Source of the DNA: Streptomyces sp. ISL-100
GTDB taxonomy: Bacteria > Actinomycetota > Actinomycetes > Streptomycetales > Streptomycetaceae
Direction: 5' to 3'
DNA length: 64,000 nt
Assembly: GCF_018614615.1 (NCBI RefSeq)
Contig: NZ_JAGGOK010000051.1
Coordinates: forward strand, 1-64,000
The position numbers and the translations under genes are program-made. Of this stretch, positions 26,225 through 35,147 are shown one piece after another. Below the pieces are notes generated by a model. That model had not been told where the DNA came from, did not search any database, and was given only the letters and a program-made list of their open reading frames with translations. Within the stretch, counting starts at the first letter, position 1. Each line of letters starts with the position of its first letter.

Positions 26225-26980
26225 TTGATAATTCGTTCAAGAGTGGGCCACGCCTCGGCAGTCATAGGCATGATGGTCGGCGTTTTCACGCTCGTGGCGG
26301 CGAGCCCGGCCATAGCCGACGACATAACCGACGACCTCTACGCGAATGCCTCGGTAACCTCCGATGAAACCGGCAGCCAAGTGGACGTCGTGGAACACGC
26401 CGACACCAACAGTGCAGAAATGACGGTCTCCGTAGACGGCGAGTCGATCCTGGACGTTGGGGCCGGCGAGGACAACGAAACGGGCATCGGCTTCGGAAAC
26501 ACTGAAAAGGATTCGGCGACAGCCGGATCGGAGACGTACTCGACTAGTGCACTGCCCGGCGGCTCATGGCCGGAGCAGCACACGTCAGCCGCAGGGTCCA
26601 CCGTTTACTTCGACGGCTACTACCGAGGAGTCGTCGAAGACAGAAGCAGCGGAACCCGCCAGGAGGCCCAAGTCTGGATCCGGGAGCCTGGAGGAGACCC
26701 GAGCCAAGAGCGCGGCGTATATGGCCGCGCGGACTGGTACGCCAGCAAGGAAAACTGCTACCCGACATCCTTCAACAGTGCCAGCTGCTCCACCGCCTGG
26801 AAGTGGGTGGACTCCGGTGAGACCGGTCGAGAGAACTCCAGCTCCTACCAGTACTGGTACCTGTGGGATGAGGTCCAGCCCACTTACGTCAGTGGTCGCG
26901 GCGCCTTCAAGGGGTGCATCGACATCAAGTACAAGTTCGACAAATGCACCGCGCCGATCCTCCGAGGCAGCTCGTACTGA
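26225..26980 (+). CDS. Secreted protein of unknown function, Tyr/Trp-rich, four Cys
   Basis: This protein has about 251 residues from a TTG start, which has GGGAG six bases upstream; a GTG at 26243 is an alternative. A signal peptide is evident (VIGMMVGVFTLVAASPAIAD). The mature part has an acidic, Thr/Ser/Glu-rich first half. The second half is rich in Tyr, Trp and Gly, with four Cys placed as two close pairs (ENCYPTSFNSASC and GCIDIKYKFDKC), suggesting two disulfides. No known domain is recognised. It lies between the membrane-tethered sigma factor and an ABC transporter and ends at a strong hairpin, so it may be the secreted output of this locus. Confidence 0.75.
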   Translation: MIIRSRVGHASAVIGMMVGVFTLVAASPAIADDITDDLYANASVTSDETGSQVDVVEHADTNSAEMTVSVDGESILDVGAGEDNETGIGFGNTEKDSATAGSETYSTSALPGGSWPEQHTSAAGSTVYFDGYYRGVVEDRSSGTRQEAQVWIREPGGDPSQERGVYGRADWYASKENCYPTSFNSASCSTAWKWVDSGETGRENSSSYQYWYLWDEVQPTYVSGRGAFKGCIDIKYKFDKCTAPILRGSSY

Positions 26981-26986
26981 CTGACT

Positions 26987-27025
26987 CTCGCGAGTGGGAG
27001 CGAATTTTCCGCTCCCACTCGCGAG
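26987..27025 (+). terminator. Strong hairpin after the secreted-protein gene
   Basis: A perfect 16-bp stem (CTCGCGAGTGGGAGCG with CGCTCCCACTCGCGAG) surrounds a seven-base loop, six bases after the stop codon. There is no T run, as is common in Streptomyces. Confidence 0.8.
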
Positions 27026-27072
27026 TTCTGCGGAAGGCGTCATGTCGGTTCAACGATGGGGAACGGCGGCCC

Positions 27073-27780
27073 ATGGGCACAATAGTAGAGATTAAGGATC
27101 TTCACTTCGGATACCGCAGGCGAGCCGTATTCGAGGGCATAAATATTGACCTGAGTCTTGGGGTCAACTTCATCGCCGGGATTAACGGGGCTGGCAAGAC
27201 CACCCTGTGCCGACTGATGCTCGGAGACCTGCGGCCCCGGCGCGGCACCATCGGCGCCCCGGGCGGCAGCACGGGATACCTGCCGCAAGCTTTCGGGTAC
27301 CCGCCACGGTTCACCGTCGCAGAATTTGTCACCCACTTCGCGTGGCTCCACGGAGTGCCACGGAAATTGCGGGCCAGCCGCGTGCAGGAGGCCCTTAATT
27401 TGGTCGGCCTCGCTCAGCGAGCGGAGGAGCGAATGGGGGCGCTGTCGGGAGGAATGCTTCGGCGGGCAGGTATCGCACAGGCATTGGTCCACCAGCCCCA
27501 ACTGGTGCTGCTGGATGAACCGACCGTGGGTCTGGATCCTCGGCAGCGAGTGGATCTTCGCAGCCTGTTGACCCAGCTTGGAGCCACGACGACCTTGGTT
27601 GTCAGTACCCACCTGCTGGAGGATGTGGCCGCGATCGGCGGCCATGTGGTGGTACTCCATGAGGGAACGGTCCGCTTCAGCGGATCAGCCACCGAGATGG
27701 CCGCTCACGCTGAGGACGGCTCAGGCTCGCTCGACAAGGCGTTCTTGGCCCTCACGGCCACCGAGGAGAAGGTCGCATGA
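27073..27780 (+). CDS. ABC transporter ATP-binding protein
   Basis: This 235-residue ATPase has Walker A GINGAGKTTLCRL, Q-loop in YLPQAFGYPP, signature LSGGMLRRAGIAQAL, Walker B LVLLDEPTVGLD and an H-loop in VVSTHLLEDV. It resembles ABC-2-type export or bacitracin/lantibiotic-immunity ATPases. The stop overlaps the next gene by four bases (ATGA). I use the ATG at 27073; the open frame before it runs back through the hairpin and is not coding. It is the first gene of a three-gene unit with two membrane proteins. Confidence 0.9.
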   Translation: MGTIVEIKDLHFGYRRRAVFEGINIDLSLGVNFIAGINGAGKTTLCRLMLGDLRPRRGTIGAPGGSTGYLPQAFGYPPRFTVAEFVTHFAWLHGVPRKLRASRVQEALNLVGLAQRAEERMGALSGGMLRRAGIAQALVHQPQLVLLDEPTVGLDPRQRVDLRSLLTQLGATTTLVVSTHLLEDVAAIGGHVVVLHEGTVRFSGSATEMAAHAEDGSGSLDKAFLALTATEEKVA

Positions 27781-29063
27781 AGCTGTGGTCGACGTGGATA
27801 CGCAGATCATATGCGCCGTATTTCCTCCCGGCCGCACTCGGCATCCTCTTCTTCATCCGATACAGCGAGCCGAACCAGGACTTCCGCTTCGAATGGCAGT
27901 GGGCCAGCGTGGGCGCCGGAGAGTGGCTGATCTTCGGTGGGGCCCTGATCGCTGGAACAAGTGCCTGGGAGGCGTGGCTTACTCGCCGTCGGCTGGCGGG
28001 ATTCGCACCGGGGCAAAGCAAACCTTCCATGGGGTTGATCGCCGTATGGACCGGCACAGCCACCTGGTGGCTGGCCCTCCATGCGCTCATCCTGGCCGGG
28101 TATCTCGCCGCTGCGACGTTGTCCGGCGCCATAGGACGTCTTGAGCTCGTCGGCGCGGCCGTACCGTTCGTAGCGATTGCCGGCTATTGCGCCCTCGGAG
28201 CCATACTCGGCTGGTTCATCAAGTCCCCAGCCACGGCGCCCGCGGTGAGTGTCGCCCTGCTCTACCTCGTAGTGGTCGGGATACCCGGTGCCGGGGACGC
28301 GTTGGATGCGCGCGGTGTCCTCTGGTTCGGGGCAGCGAGCAGCCTGGTGGGCTGGCGCATGTCCCTGGGAAACGTCGCCTTGCAGGCTGCGGCGTTCGCA
28401 GGCCTGGTGCTCGTGATCCTCGCGGTGACTGGATCAACCGTGCTTCGCCGGGCTCTTGTCGCAGTCGGCGTCACCGGCTCGCTCGCCGCATCCTTGATGG
28501 CCATGTCTCCTGAGCGTAGCCACTGGGAGCGGGACGAGGCTGGCCTCACCTGCGCCAACCCCATCGCAGGCGTCACCGTGTGCGGAACATCAGTCATTGC
28601 GTCGCGGCTCCCAGCTGTCGCCGAGCAACTGGCACCGGTCCTGGCAGAGATCCGCGCTCTCGGGGTCGTTCCGCCGAAGAGCTACCGGATTATCGGAACT
28701 GAGGGCGGGACAAAGCCTCAGGCGGGCGAGGGACTGATCCCCTTGGACCGACTGAGGGGAACGGCACCCATCGACCGAGCAACGTTGATTAGAGCCGTAA
28801 CGTTGCCGTTCAGCTGCGGCATGGCGTCCAGGGACACGGGCATGGCAGTCATGGAATTTCGTACGGCTGTGTACGGCTGGACACTCCAGGAACTCGGCGA
28901 AGACGACCCCGGACGCTACCCCCCGCAGCTCGTCGACGACATCCGCGCAACGAGCCGACAAGCACAACTGAAATGGTTCCTCGCGGCATACAACAAGTCA
29001 TGGAACTGCGCAGAATCCGGCTTCCACTACCCAGCGGGCGTGGCGCCGACAGCGGGGAACTGA
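27777..29063 (+). CDS. ABC transporter membrane protein with C-terminal extracytoplasmic domain
   Basis: This 428-residue protein has about six hydrophobic segments in the first 240 residues. It is followed by a soluble domain of about 180 residues (starting near SPERSHWERDEAGLTCANPI) with four conserved-looking Cys. The topology fits an ABC-2 permease with an exported sensor or binding domain, as in several Streptomyces ABC systems near sigma factors. It is coupled to the ATPase by ATGA, and its stop shares a base with the next start. The cargo is unknown. Confidence 0.75.
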   Translation: MKLWSTWIRRSYAPYFLPAALGILFFIRYSEPNQDFRFEWQWASVGAGEWLIFGGALIAGTSAWEAWLTRRRLAGFAPGQSKPSMGLIAVWTGTATWWLALHALILAGYLAAATLSGAIGRLELVGAAVPFVAIAGYCALGAILGWFIKSPATAPAVSVALLYLVVVGIPGAGDALDARGVLWFGAASSLVGWRMSLGNVALQAAAFAGLVLVILAVTGSTVLRRALVAVGVTGSLAASLMAMSPERSHWERDEAGLTCANPIAGVTVCGTSVIASRLPAVAEQLAPVLAEIRALGVVPPKSYRIIGTEGGTKPQAGEGLIPLDRLRGTAPIDRATLIRAVTLPFSCGMASRDTGMAVMEFRTAVYGWTLQELGEDDPGRYPPQLVDDIRATSRQAQLKWFLAAYNKSWNCAESGFHYPAGVAPTAGN

Positions 29064-29707
29064 TGGCACACCTTCGTGGCGTCGGCCCTCTACTCCGGCC
29101 GCTGATGCTGTTCGCTGGATCCCGGGCGGGCGCCCCTTGGTCGCTGGTCGGCGTACTGACGCTCACAGCGGCTGCGGCACTCGCACCCCGCAGCTACTAC
29201 TCGCCGTTCTCCCAATGGCTGGAGCCGCAGGCTTTCGCACCCTTCGCTCCTGCACTTGTGGCACTCATGCTGGGATTCGCGTTCAGCAACAAGATGTCCG
29301 TTCTGGAGCGAGCGGCACCACGGCTCCGCTTGCGGATAGCCCGGGCTGACTGGGCCCTGACCGTGCTTATCCTTGCAGCGTCGGCCGCCATCCTCATGAT
29401 GCCCCTCGTCGACCCGCCATGGCGGATTCCGCTTGTCCGCAACATGATTGGGTTGGCCGGACTTGCCATTTGGGGGGCTGTCCTCCTTGGAGCACGACTG
29501 GCATGGGTTGTTGTCCTCGTACCCGTGGTCGTCATGCTGCTGGTGGGACGCGATTCCGTAAATGCGCAGGTTCACTCATGGGCCATTCTGCTGCACCCTG
29601 GCGATTCAGTCGTCTCTGCGTGCCTTGCCGGAGGACTGGCCACGGGAGCTCTCCTGAGCTACGTGCTCGGGGACACTCGTCCGTCACGTGGCATCGCAGG
29701 CGAGTGA
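29063..29707 (+). CDS. ABC transporter membrane protein, second subunit
   Basis: This 214-residue, very hydrophobic protein has about six membrane segments (for example SLVGVLTLTAAAALAP, WALTVLILAASAAILMMPLV and WVVVLVPVVVMLLVG). It starts at an ATG whose last base arrangement (TGATG) overlaps the preceding stop, so it is translated with it. No domain is recognised. By context it is the second permease of this transporter. It ends 24 bases from the convergent transglutaminase-fold gene. Confidence 0.75.
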   Translation: MAHLRGVGPLLRPLMLFAGSRAGAPWSLVGVLTLTAAAALAPRSYYSPFSQWLEPQAFAPFAPALVALMLGFAFSNKMSVLERAAPRLRLRIARADWALTVLILAASAAILMMPLVDPPWRIPLVRNMIGLAGLAIWGAVLLGARLAWVVVLVPVVVMLLVGRDSVNAQVHSWAILLHPGDSVVSACLAGGLATGALLSYVLGDTRPSRGIAGE

Positions 29708-29731
29708 ACCCCAGCCCCGCGGCTCATTCGT

Positions 29732-30661
29732 TCACGACGGGTGCTTGCCCCTTTGGCCGCCTCCGTCGGCTGTGTCGGACAGGATCGTTGTCGGTACTCT
29801 CAACCCTGGATGCTCTAGGTAGAGGCACCGCAGATCTGCATGAGGGCCTCCGCGGGACTCCACTCGGGCGATGATGTCGAGCAGTTCGCGCTCGGCGTCG
29901 ACAAGATCCTCCTCGGCCGTCTGGGCGATGCCCCAGCTGTCCCAAGGCAACGCCTCAACCTTGTTCAGTGCAGCCAAGTCGCGCACCACACTGGCCCTTA
30001 TCATCCGCATCCCCGTCGAACCGGCGGAGCCGCTTACTCCGAATGTCTCCGGGCATCTGAACCCCAGCCGGCAGGCCTGCCAGGCCTCGCCGCCGACAAG
30101 GAAGTCGTCACGGGGTACTCGCATCGGGTCGAAGGAAATCCTGTACGCCGCCATGGCCTCGGGTGACGCCAGCTGAGCATCGGCCAGCCGCCACCCGAAG
30201 TCGGAATCCCAGTACTCGGTGATCCAGTGGTCCTCATGGAAGCCAGGTGTGAGGTACGAGGCGTAGCCGCATCGGACCCGCGCTGGAGTCCCGGTATGCC
30301 GCAAGAACGCGCACAGCAACAGTGCGAAGTCTCGGCCGGTGCCAAAGAAGCGGTCCGAGGGACTGCGCTGGGCGGTGAGCGCCTTGGCGCAACGGCTATC
30401 GAGAACCCGCAGGATGTCCGCGACGTACCGCGCCTCAGCCTCATTGCGCCTGTCCTCCAGCATGTGGTAGCCGAACAGGTCGCCCTCGCGTCGATGTAGG
30501 AGCAGCCCTCGTACCGCAACGGCGAGCTCACTCGGATCGGAGGGCAGCCAGCGGAGCGAATGCAAATCTCCCGGTTCACTGAAGGCACTGTGAGTCAGAT
30601 AGAAATCGCCTTCCTCTGCAGCGAGTTCCAACCGATCACCTCTTGCTGCTCCTCCTGGCAT
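29732..30661 (-). CDS. Transglutaminase-fold protein with catalytic Cys replaced by Gly
   Basis: This 309-residue protein has the transglutaminase-like core: FFGTGRDFALLLCAFLRH, then TPARVRCGYASYL and DHWITEYWDSDFGWRLADAQL. Enzymes of this family have Cys immediately before Arg-Asp/His-Phe (NCRDF or NCRHF). Here the codons read Gly-Thr-Gly-Arg-Asp-Phe, so the nucleophile is absent while the His and Asp positions remain. It may be a pseudoenzyme or peptide-binding protein, or may use another Cys. The start is uncertain: ATG 30661 is used, and TTG at 30631 has a better Shine-Dalgarno (AAGAGGTGA). It is convergent with the ABC genes. Confidence 0.72.
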   Translation of the reverse strand: MPGGAARGDRLELAAEEGDFYLTHSAFSEPGDLHSLRWLPSDPSELAVAVRGLLLHRREGDLFGYHMLEDRRNEAEARYVADILRVLDSRCAKALTAQRSPSDRFFGTGRDFALLLCAFLRHTGTPARVRCGYASYLTPGFHEDHWITEYWDSDFGWRLADAQLASPEAMAAYRISFDPMRVPRDDFLVGGEAWQACRLGFRCPETFGVSGSAGSTGMRMIRASVVRDLAALNKVEALPWDSWGIAQTAEEDLVDAERELLDIIARVESRGGPHADLRCLYLEHPGLRVPTTILSDTADGGGQRGKHPS

Positions 30662-31352
30662 CGGGCCACCTCTCGTGACAAGCGGCCCGCCGGTGCCGGA
30701 GCCGAGTCCCCCGATTCTCCTGGTCCTCGCCGGAACTGTCGACGTAATGGGCGAGGGATGATGGCCACGCAGTACACCACCACGGAAAGCGCCGACCTGA
30801 TCGCACCGACTCTCTCTGGCGAGGTAGTCGGGCTCATCCGGCTACCGCACCGGCCCACGTAGTGGTGAGTGGGACGGCGGTGGAGCTGGCCGGTGAACGA
30901 CAGGCCCATCCACGTGTGGCGTGGCGCCGAACGCGGCTTCGCAATCCGAGCGCCCGTTCGGGAACCGGCTCTGGACAAGGTTCCGTGAGTGCCTAACCCT
31001 CCTCGCCAGGAGCGGCGACGCACTACGCTGAGAACGGACGGCTGACTGCGAAGAGGTCGTGCGGCTCCACCCTCGGGCGAAGAGGGCGGGGCCCTTTTCA
31101 TCGGTAAGGCACTCCGCTGCGTGAGAGTCCGAAACCTCAACTGGCCGTCGCTCAACCTGCATTGATGCAGTGAGGCGTCCCCAAGCTGCTCCCACGGGAG
31201 GGCTCTCGGGGGGCCGCCAGGGGACACGCAGGGGACGGAAGGACCCGGAAGGATCAGGAAGGCCGGCGCGCAGTCAGAACGACTACAGGGCGCTGACCTG
31301 CGAATATGGGAAGATCGAGGCAAGATCGGGGAGCGATCGGAAGATCCGAAAA
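30662..31352. other. 690-base non-coding end of element A
   Basis: No credible gene is seen on either strand; open frames here lack start sites and family features. The last 150 bases hold the left arm of att copy 2 (31200-31283), with GGGGACACG-CAGGGGACG direct repeats. Confidence 0.45.
31200..31283. repeat. att-flanking block (left arm), copy at element A end
   Basis: The block contains GGCTCTCGGGGG, paired GGGGAC repeats, then GGAAGGACCCGGA and GGATCAGG-AGGCCGGCG. It is repeated with few changes at 32388-32470, and in shorter form at 49328-49375 before att copy 3. Confidence 0.65.
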
Positions 31353-31400
31353 GGACTCATAATCCGTCGGCCGTGGGTTCGAGTCCCACCCGCCCCACCA
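31353..31400 (+). repeat. att core copy 2
   Basis: These 48 bases are identical to the 3' end of the CAT tRNA, including CCA. No tRNA 5' half precedes it, so it is not a tRNA gene but an attachment-site junction between tandem elements. Confidence 0.95.
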
Positions 31401-31705
31401 GTAACATGCCCTGACCTGCAGAAACGTCTCTTCGGTGGCTCCGAGTCACAAACTCGGGTCCAACGGAGAGAATCCGCTGCTCACGGGTACCGCTTGAGGT
31501 GTTACGGCGGGCGCGTGGGTGCTCCTGCCGGGGCTCTGACCTGCGGCGATGCAGAACAAGCTCGCTGCTGGAAGTTACGCAGCGGAGCCGAATAGCAAGA
31601 TCCAGTGGACGCTCAGGGGACACGAGGAAATGGAAGGGTCGCCGGAGGCTGGGCGGCCTGACCGAAGGCGCCGCCGGCGCACACGCCGCCGCACAACGCC
31701 GTCGG
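31401..31705. other. Right flank of att copy 2
   Basis: No gene is seen. A diverged right-arm block (CAAGATCCAGTGGAC, then CTCAGGGGACACGA) lies at 31596-31633. Confidence 0.4.
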
Positions 31706-32310
31706 CTATCGCTTGGTCTGGGTGATCCGCCACAGTCGGCGCGGAGCCGTTCGCCCTCCTCGAAGGCGTCCACTCGATGCACGCGCGAGCCCTGAGCCAG
31801 GTTCTTCAGGAGAGCCTCGTCGAAGAAGCGCGCGGCGAAGCCGCCGTGTTCATAGATGTTGTCGCTGTGGGGGATCCCGGCGCTGATGGGGGTCCTCCCG
31901 GTTCGAGCGCAATCGAGAATCGGGGGAGTGCGCCGCCCGTGTGGCGGACGGTGTAGACGAGGAGTCCGCTGGGGCGCTCGCGGGCGATCGCGGCCATCGC
32001 CGCCTGGCTCTCCTGCGTCGACAGCGCCGTGCGCAGCAGCATGCTCGCGAACACGGCGTCCACCCGAGCCGTCGGGCCGACAGTGGATCGCGTACGTCGT
32101 GGACGGTGGTCGTCACCCGGTCGACGAGGCCGGACTTCCTTGCCGGGCGGGACGCCGTCGACGAGGGTGAGGTTCTGGCTGGGCTTCGCCCCGTTATCGG
32201 GCCCGGCAGGGCCGGCATTGTCGGGAGGTCCGGCGAGCAGCTGCCCGCCGGACAGTGCCCCCCGCCCACAGGCTGACGTCGTAGGAGGGTCGTTGAGGAG
32301 ACCATGAGCC
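31706..32310 (-). pseudogene. Decayed class I SAM-dependent methyltransferase
   Basis: Segments of a Streptomyces-type methyltransferase are visible in order but in different frames: LRTALSTQESQAAMAAIARE, then PSGLLVYTVRHTGG, IYEHGGFAARFFDEALLKNL and FEEGERL, with a final RLWRITQTKR-stop in yet another frame at 31706. At least two frameshifts and a missing N-terminal SAM-binding half make it non-functional. It occupies the short relic between att copy 2 and the orphan scar. Confidence 0.6.
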
Positions 32311-32550
32311 GGACACGGCGAACAGCCTCGCAAGACGGCTGCCACCTGCGTAGATCCAGCAGAGATCATCAAGCGTCTCCTCCAGGCAGGTTCTCGGGGG
32401 ACTGCCTGGGACACGCAGGGGACGGAAGGACCCGGAGGGATCAGGCAGGCCGGCGCCGAGCCAGAATGACCAGGAGTCTCTAACTTCTCCCGTCGCTCCG
32501 CCGCCGGCTACCTCGTTGCGGAGCCGACCAAGAGGTAAGGGGGCGGGTGG
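32311..32550. repeat. Orphan att-flank scar (second copy of left arm)
   Basis: Positions 32388-32470 repeat the left-arm block of 31200-31283, including GGGACACGCAGGGGACGGAA, but no 48-base core follows. This looks like the end of an earlier element whose att core was deleted. The rest is non-coding. Confidence 0.6.
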
Positions 32551-34548
32551 TCAGTTGCGTGTTGTGAGGCGGCGGGTGAGGCCTTTGGTGATGCTGACGC
32601 GTTCCACTTGTATGTGAAGCCCCTCGGTGTTCTGGTTGATCTTGGCGTACCAGGGGAACCCGAACCGGGTCCAGCGCAGGACGCTCTCGAGGGGCTGGGT
32701 CATCAGCGGGATGTTCCGGCCTTGGGGGCCGTTGTCGCCCAGACGCAGCGTCACGGAGTAGGTGCCAGCGGCCAGGTGGGAGAGCGGGAGGGTGGCTTCG
32801 AAGCGGTTGCTTTGGGAGGTGGCCGCAGCGACCGAGGTGTTGTTGCCGTGTGCGTCGACGAGGCGGGCCTTGAGGTGCTGGGCCGGGGACTGGGCCAGGG
32901 CATGGACGCCGCGGATGACCAGGGCCATGGGGTCGGAGGTGGCACGTATTCGCTCGACCCGTATTTTGCCGTCGAAGCGGTGCTTGTTCTCGCCGAGGTC
33001 GAGGGTGAGGTTGTCGTACGGGTTGGTGTAGTACAGCGTCCCGGGAGTGAGAGAGCCTGTCGTGTCTTCCAGCAGGTACGTCCTGGGTTTACTGGGTATC
33101 TCCGGAAGGCGGTTGTTGCCGAACCGGATCTCTTTTGTCAGACCGCCGTGGTCGATGACGACGAAGATGTCCCACAGGCCGTCCGGCAGCCGGTCGCATG
33201 CGTCCGCTTTGGTGAGGTCGACGGAGACATAGAAGCCCGCTTGGTCGTAGGTAAGCCCGTCATCTTCGTCGGCTCCGAGCCCGGGGGTGTCAACGGTGGC
33301 CATGGGGAAGCGGTGTTCCGCCTTGCTGTCCCGCTCGCGCAACAGCAGCGTGGCGCTGGTGCGCTCGGTGGTCAGGTGGCGCAGGTAGGCATGACCTGAC
33401 AGGTTGAGCAAGTTCCCGTCCAACTGCACGGCGTCGAGCCGGTGGCGGGTTTGCAGTTCCCGGGTGACGTCGTAGAAGTGGTCCGGTATGCCGCGGTCCT
33501 CGTCGCGGAAGAACGGCAGCGCGGCGAAGGCACGTCCGTCCTCGGTGACGAGGTCGGGGCGGGACTGTGCGGCGCCGACCGCTTGTTCCAGTTCGATGAG
33601 CTCGTCCAGCAAACCACGGCGGATCAGCTCACAGCGCAGCCGGTTGACCGCCCCCAGCCGCTGCACGAGCGTGTCGGTGCACACCCGCTCGACCAGCTCC
33701 CGCAGCTCGCCGAACTGCTCCCGCACAAGCGCCTGGTCCGTCTCGTGCGGGAGATGGTAGAGCGCGTTGGTCATGTCGATGGAGAGGTGCCGGTGCATCA
33801 GAGCATCCCGATCCGGCCCCGGGGCGGTGTGCTCCTCGACCAGGTCCACCATCCGGCGCAGCGCCTTGATGCGCTGTCCCGCTCCACGGGTGACGGTGGT
33901 GATGTTGCCGCCGTCGTCACGGCGCAGGATGTATAGGCACTCGTAGTCGGCCACGACGGAGATGCCGTCGGCGTGCAGGTAGGCCAGGGCCGTGAACTCC
34001 TGGTCCTCGCAGACCTGGTAGCCGGTGGGAAAGCGCAGACTGTGCCGCTTGATCAGTTCGCGGCGGATGAGTTTGAGCGGGTTGAGCGCCCAGTACACGC
34101 GGGAGGAGAAGACATCGGTACGCGGTTGGTTGCGGACGAACATCGAGGCCGGTGCTGACCTGCCGTTGACGCCGACCATCTTGCCCAGCACGACATCGGT
34201 ACGGTTCTTCTCAGCTGCGGCGAGCATCCGCTCCAGCGCCTCGGGCCCGAGGTAGTCGTCCGCGTCCAGGAAGAACACGAAGCGCCCCTGGGCGTGGTCC
34301 AGGCCGACGTTCCGGGGCTTGGAAGGTCCGCCGGAGTTCTCCTGGTGGATGACGGTCAGCAGCTGCGGGTAAAGAGAAGCGAACCGCTTCAGCTCGATAC
34401 CCGTGTCGTCGGTCGAGCCGTCGTCGACAGCGATGATCTCGAGGCGGTCATGCCCAATCGACTGCTCGACGACAGATGTGAGGGTCTTTGTCAGGTAGGG
34501 CATGGCGTTGTACGCCCCGATGATCACGGTTATGTCAGGTCTACCCAT
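32551..34548 (-). CDS. GT2-family glycosyltransferase with C-terminal extension (teichoic acid-type)
   Basis: This 665-residue protein has an N-terminal GT-A domain: ITVIIGAYNAMPYLTKTL, VDDGSTDDTG, NVGLDHAQGRFVFFLDADD (the DXD motif is within DADD) and CEDQEFTALAYL. The last 350 residues form beta-rich modules containing LDGNLLNLSGHAYL and are typical of actinobacterial polymer-assembly transferases. It should transfer a sugar in wall-glycopolymer or exopolysaccharide synthesis. ATG ending at 34548 is used; it follows GAGAAGTG closely. The gene is isolated within the island with about 600 non-coding bases upstream, so it has its own promoter. Confidence 0.85.
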   Translation of the reverse strand: MGRPDITVIIGAYNAMPYLTKTLTSVVEQSIGHDRLEIIAVDDGSTDDTGIELKRFASLYPQLLTVIHQENSGGPSKPRNVGLDHAQGRFVFFLDADDYLGPEALERMLAAAEKNRTDVVLGKMVGVNGRSAPASMFVRNQPRTDVFSSRVYWALNPLKLIRRELIKRHSLRFPTGYQVCEDQEFTALAYLHADGISVVADYECLYILRRDDGGNITTVTRGAGQRIKALRRMVDLVEEHTAPGPDRDALMHRHLSIDMTNALYHLPHETDQALVREQFGELRELVERVCTDTLVQRLGAVNRLRCELIRRGLLDELIELEQAVGAAQSRPDLVTEDGRAFAALPFFRDEDRGIPDHFYDVTRELQTRHRLDAVQLDGNLLNLSGHAYLRHLTTERTSATLLLRERDSKAEHRFPMATVDTPGLGADEDDGLTYDQAGFYVSVDLTKADACDRLPDGLWDIFVVIDHGGLTKEIRFGNNRLPEIPSKPRTYLLEDTTGSLTPGTLYYTNPYDNLTLDLGENKHRFDGKIRVERIRATSDPMALVIRGVHALAQSPAQHLKARLVDAHGNNTSVAAATSQSNRFEATLPLSHLAAGTYSVTLRLGDNGPQGRNIPLMTQPLESVLRWTRFGFPWYAKINQNTEGLHIQVERVSITKGLTRRLTTRN

Positions 34549-35147
34549 GGTCACTTCTCGAATTGGCCGACGCCAAGGGCGGGCCGGGTGGCAGCGATCC
34601 GTAGCCGGCCGCATCTGAGCGTCCGTACTTTACGCGCCGCCGAGGCGGAGCTGGGGCATCAACAGCGTCCTTTGGCCGGAACAAGCCTCTATGCCGGGCT
34701 GGTGGCGGGTGGCTGGGCCCCCGGAGGACGTGTTGCTGGCTGTGACCGGCTGGGCATTTGGGTGTCCGTGGTTCTGAGTCTGCGCAGCTGGGGAGTTAAG
34801 CCCGCAGGCTGACACGGGGCGGCCGCGGAGATCCTGTCCGCCCACAGCCAGAAGGCGGCCCACACCAACTGGTGGGTCACTTTCGAAGCCGTCCTCATCT
34901 TTCTCGGCGCCTGTTGGCGAGGAACGCTGGTTTCGGATCCTCCGCAGGGCCGCCCCTCGTCGGCAGCGCCTCGGCGGATCACCAGGTCGGCCCGAGCCAC
35001 TCAACTGGCAACTGCCCGGCTCGAAGTCTGCCCCAGACCGTGGATCTGAGGCAGGCCGACACACCGCTCCCATCAGGGCCATCCCGCCGCTACGTTTGCT
35101 GCCCTTTGAGGAATCCAGCACTAGCGGGTCATCGCTGATCTGTCTTA
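34549..35147. other. 599-base spacer between glycosyltransferase and esterase
   Basis: No supported gene. Frames on both strands are short and of mixed composition, and may be remnants of an older gene; I recognise none. Confidence 0.4.

Larger units (their letters stand above)
20462..31400. mobile_element. Integrative element A, tRNA-inserted, integrase not found
   Basis: The segment is bounded by att core copies 1 and 2. It carries vapBC, an IS5-family insertion, a protease, an ECF sigma factor, a secreted protein, an ABC transporter and a transglutaminase-fold protein. I see no integrase, replication or transfer gene, so it is either a remnant or was mobilised by functions now lost. Several genes use less GC-biased codons than the flanking core genes. 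Confidence 0.8.

Noticed and set aside
31353..31400. Possible second CAT tRNA gene
   Set aside because: Only the 3' 48 bases are present; acceptor 5' strand and D arm are missing.
31357..31782. Minus-strand frame ending in RVGLEPTADGL
   Set aside because: Same artefact, produced by att core copy 2 plus methyltransferase relic; not a gene.
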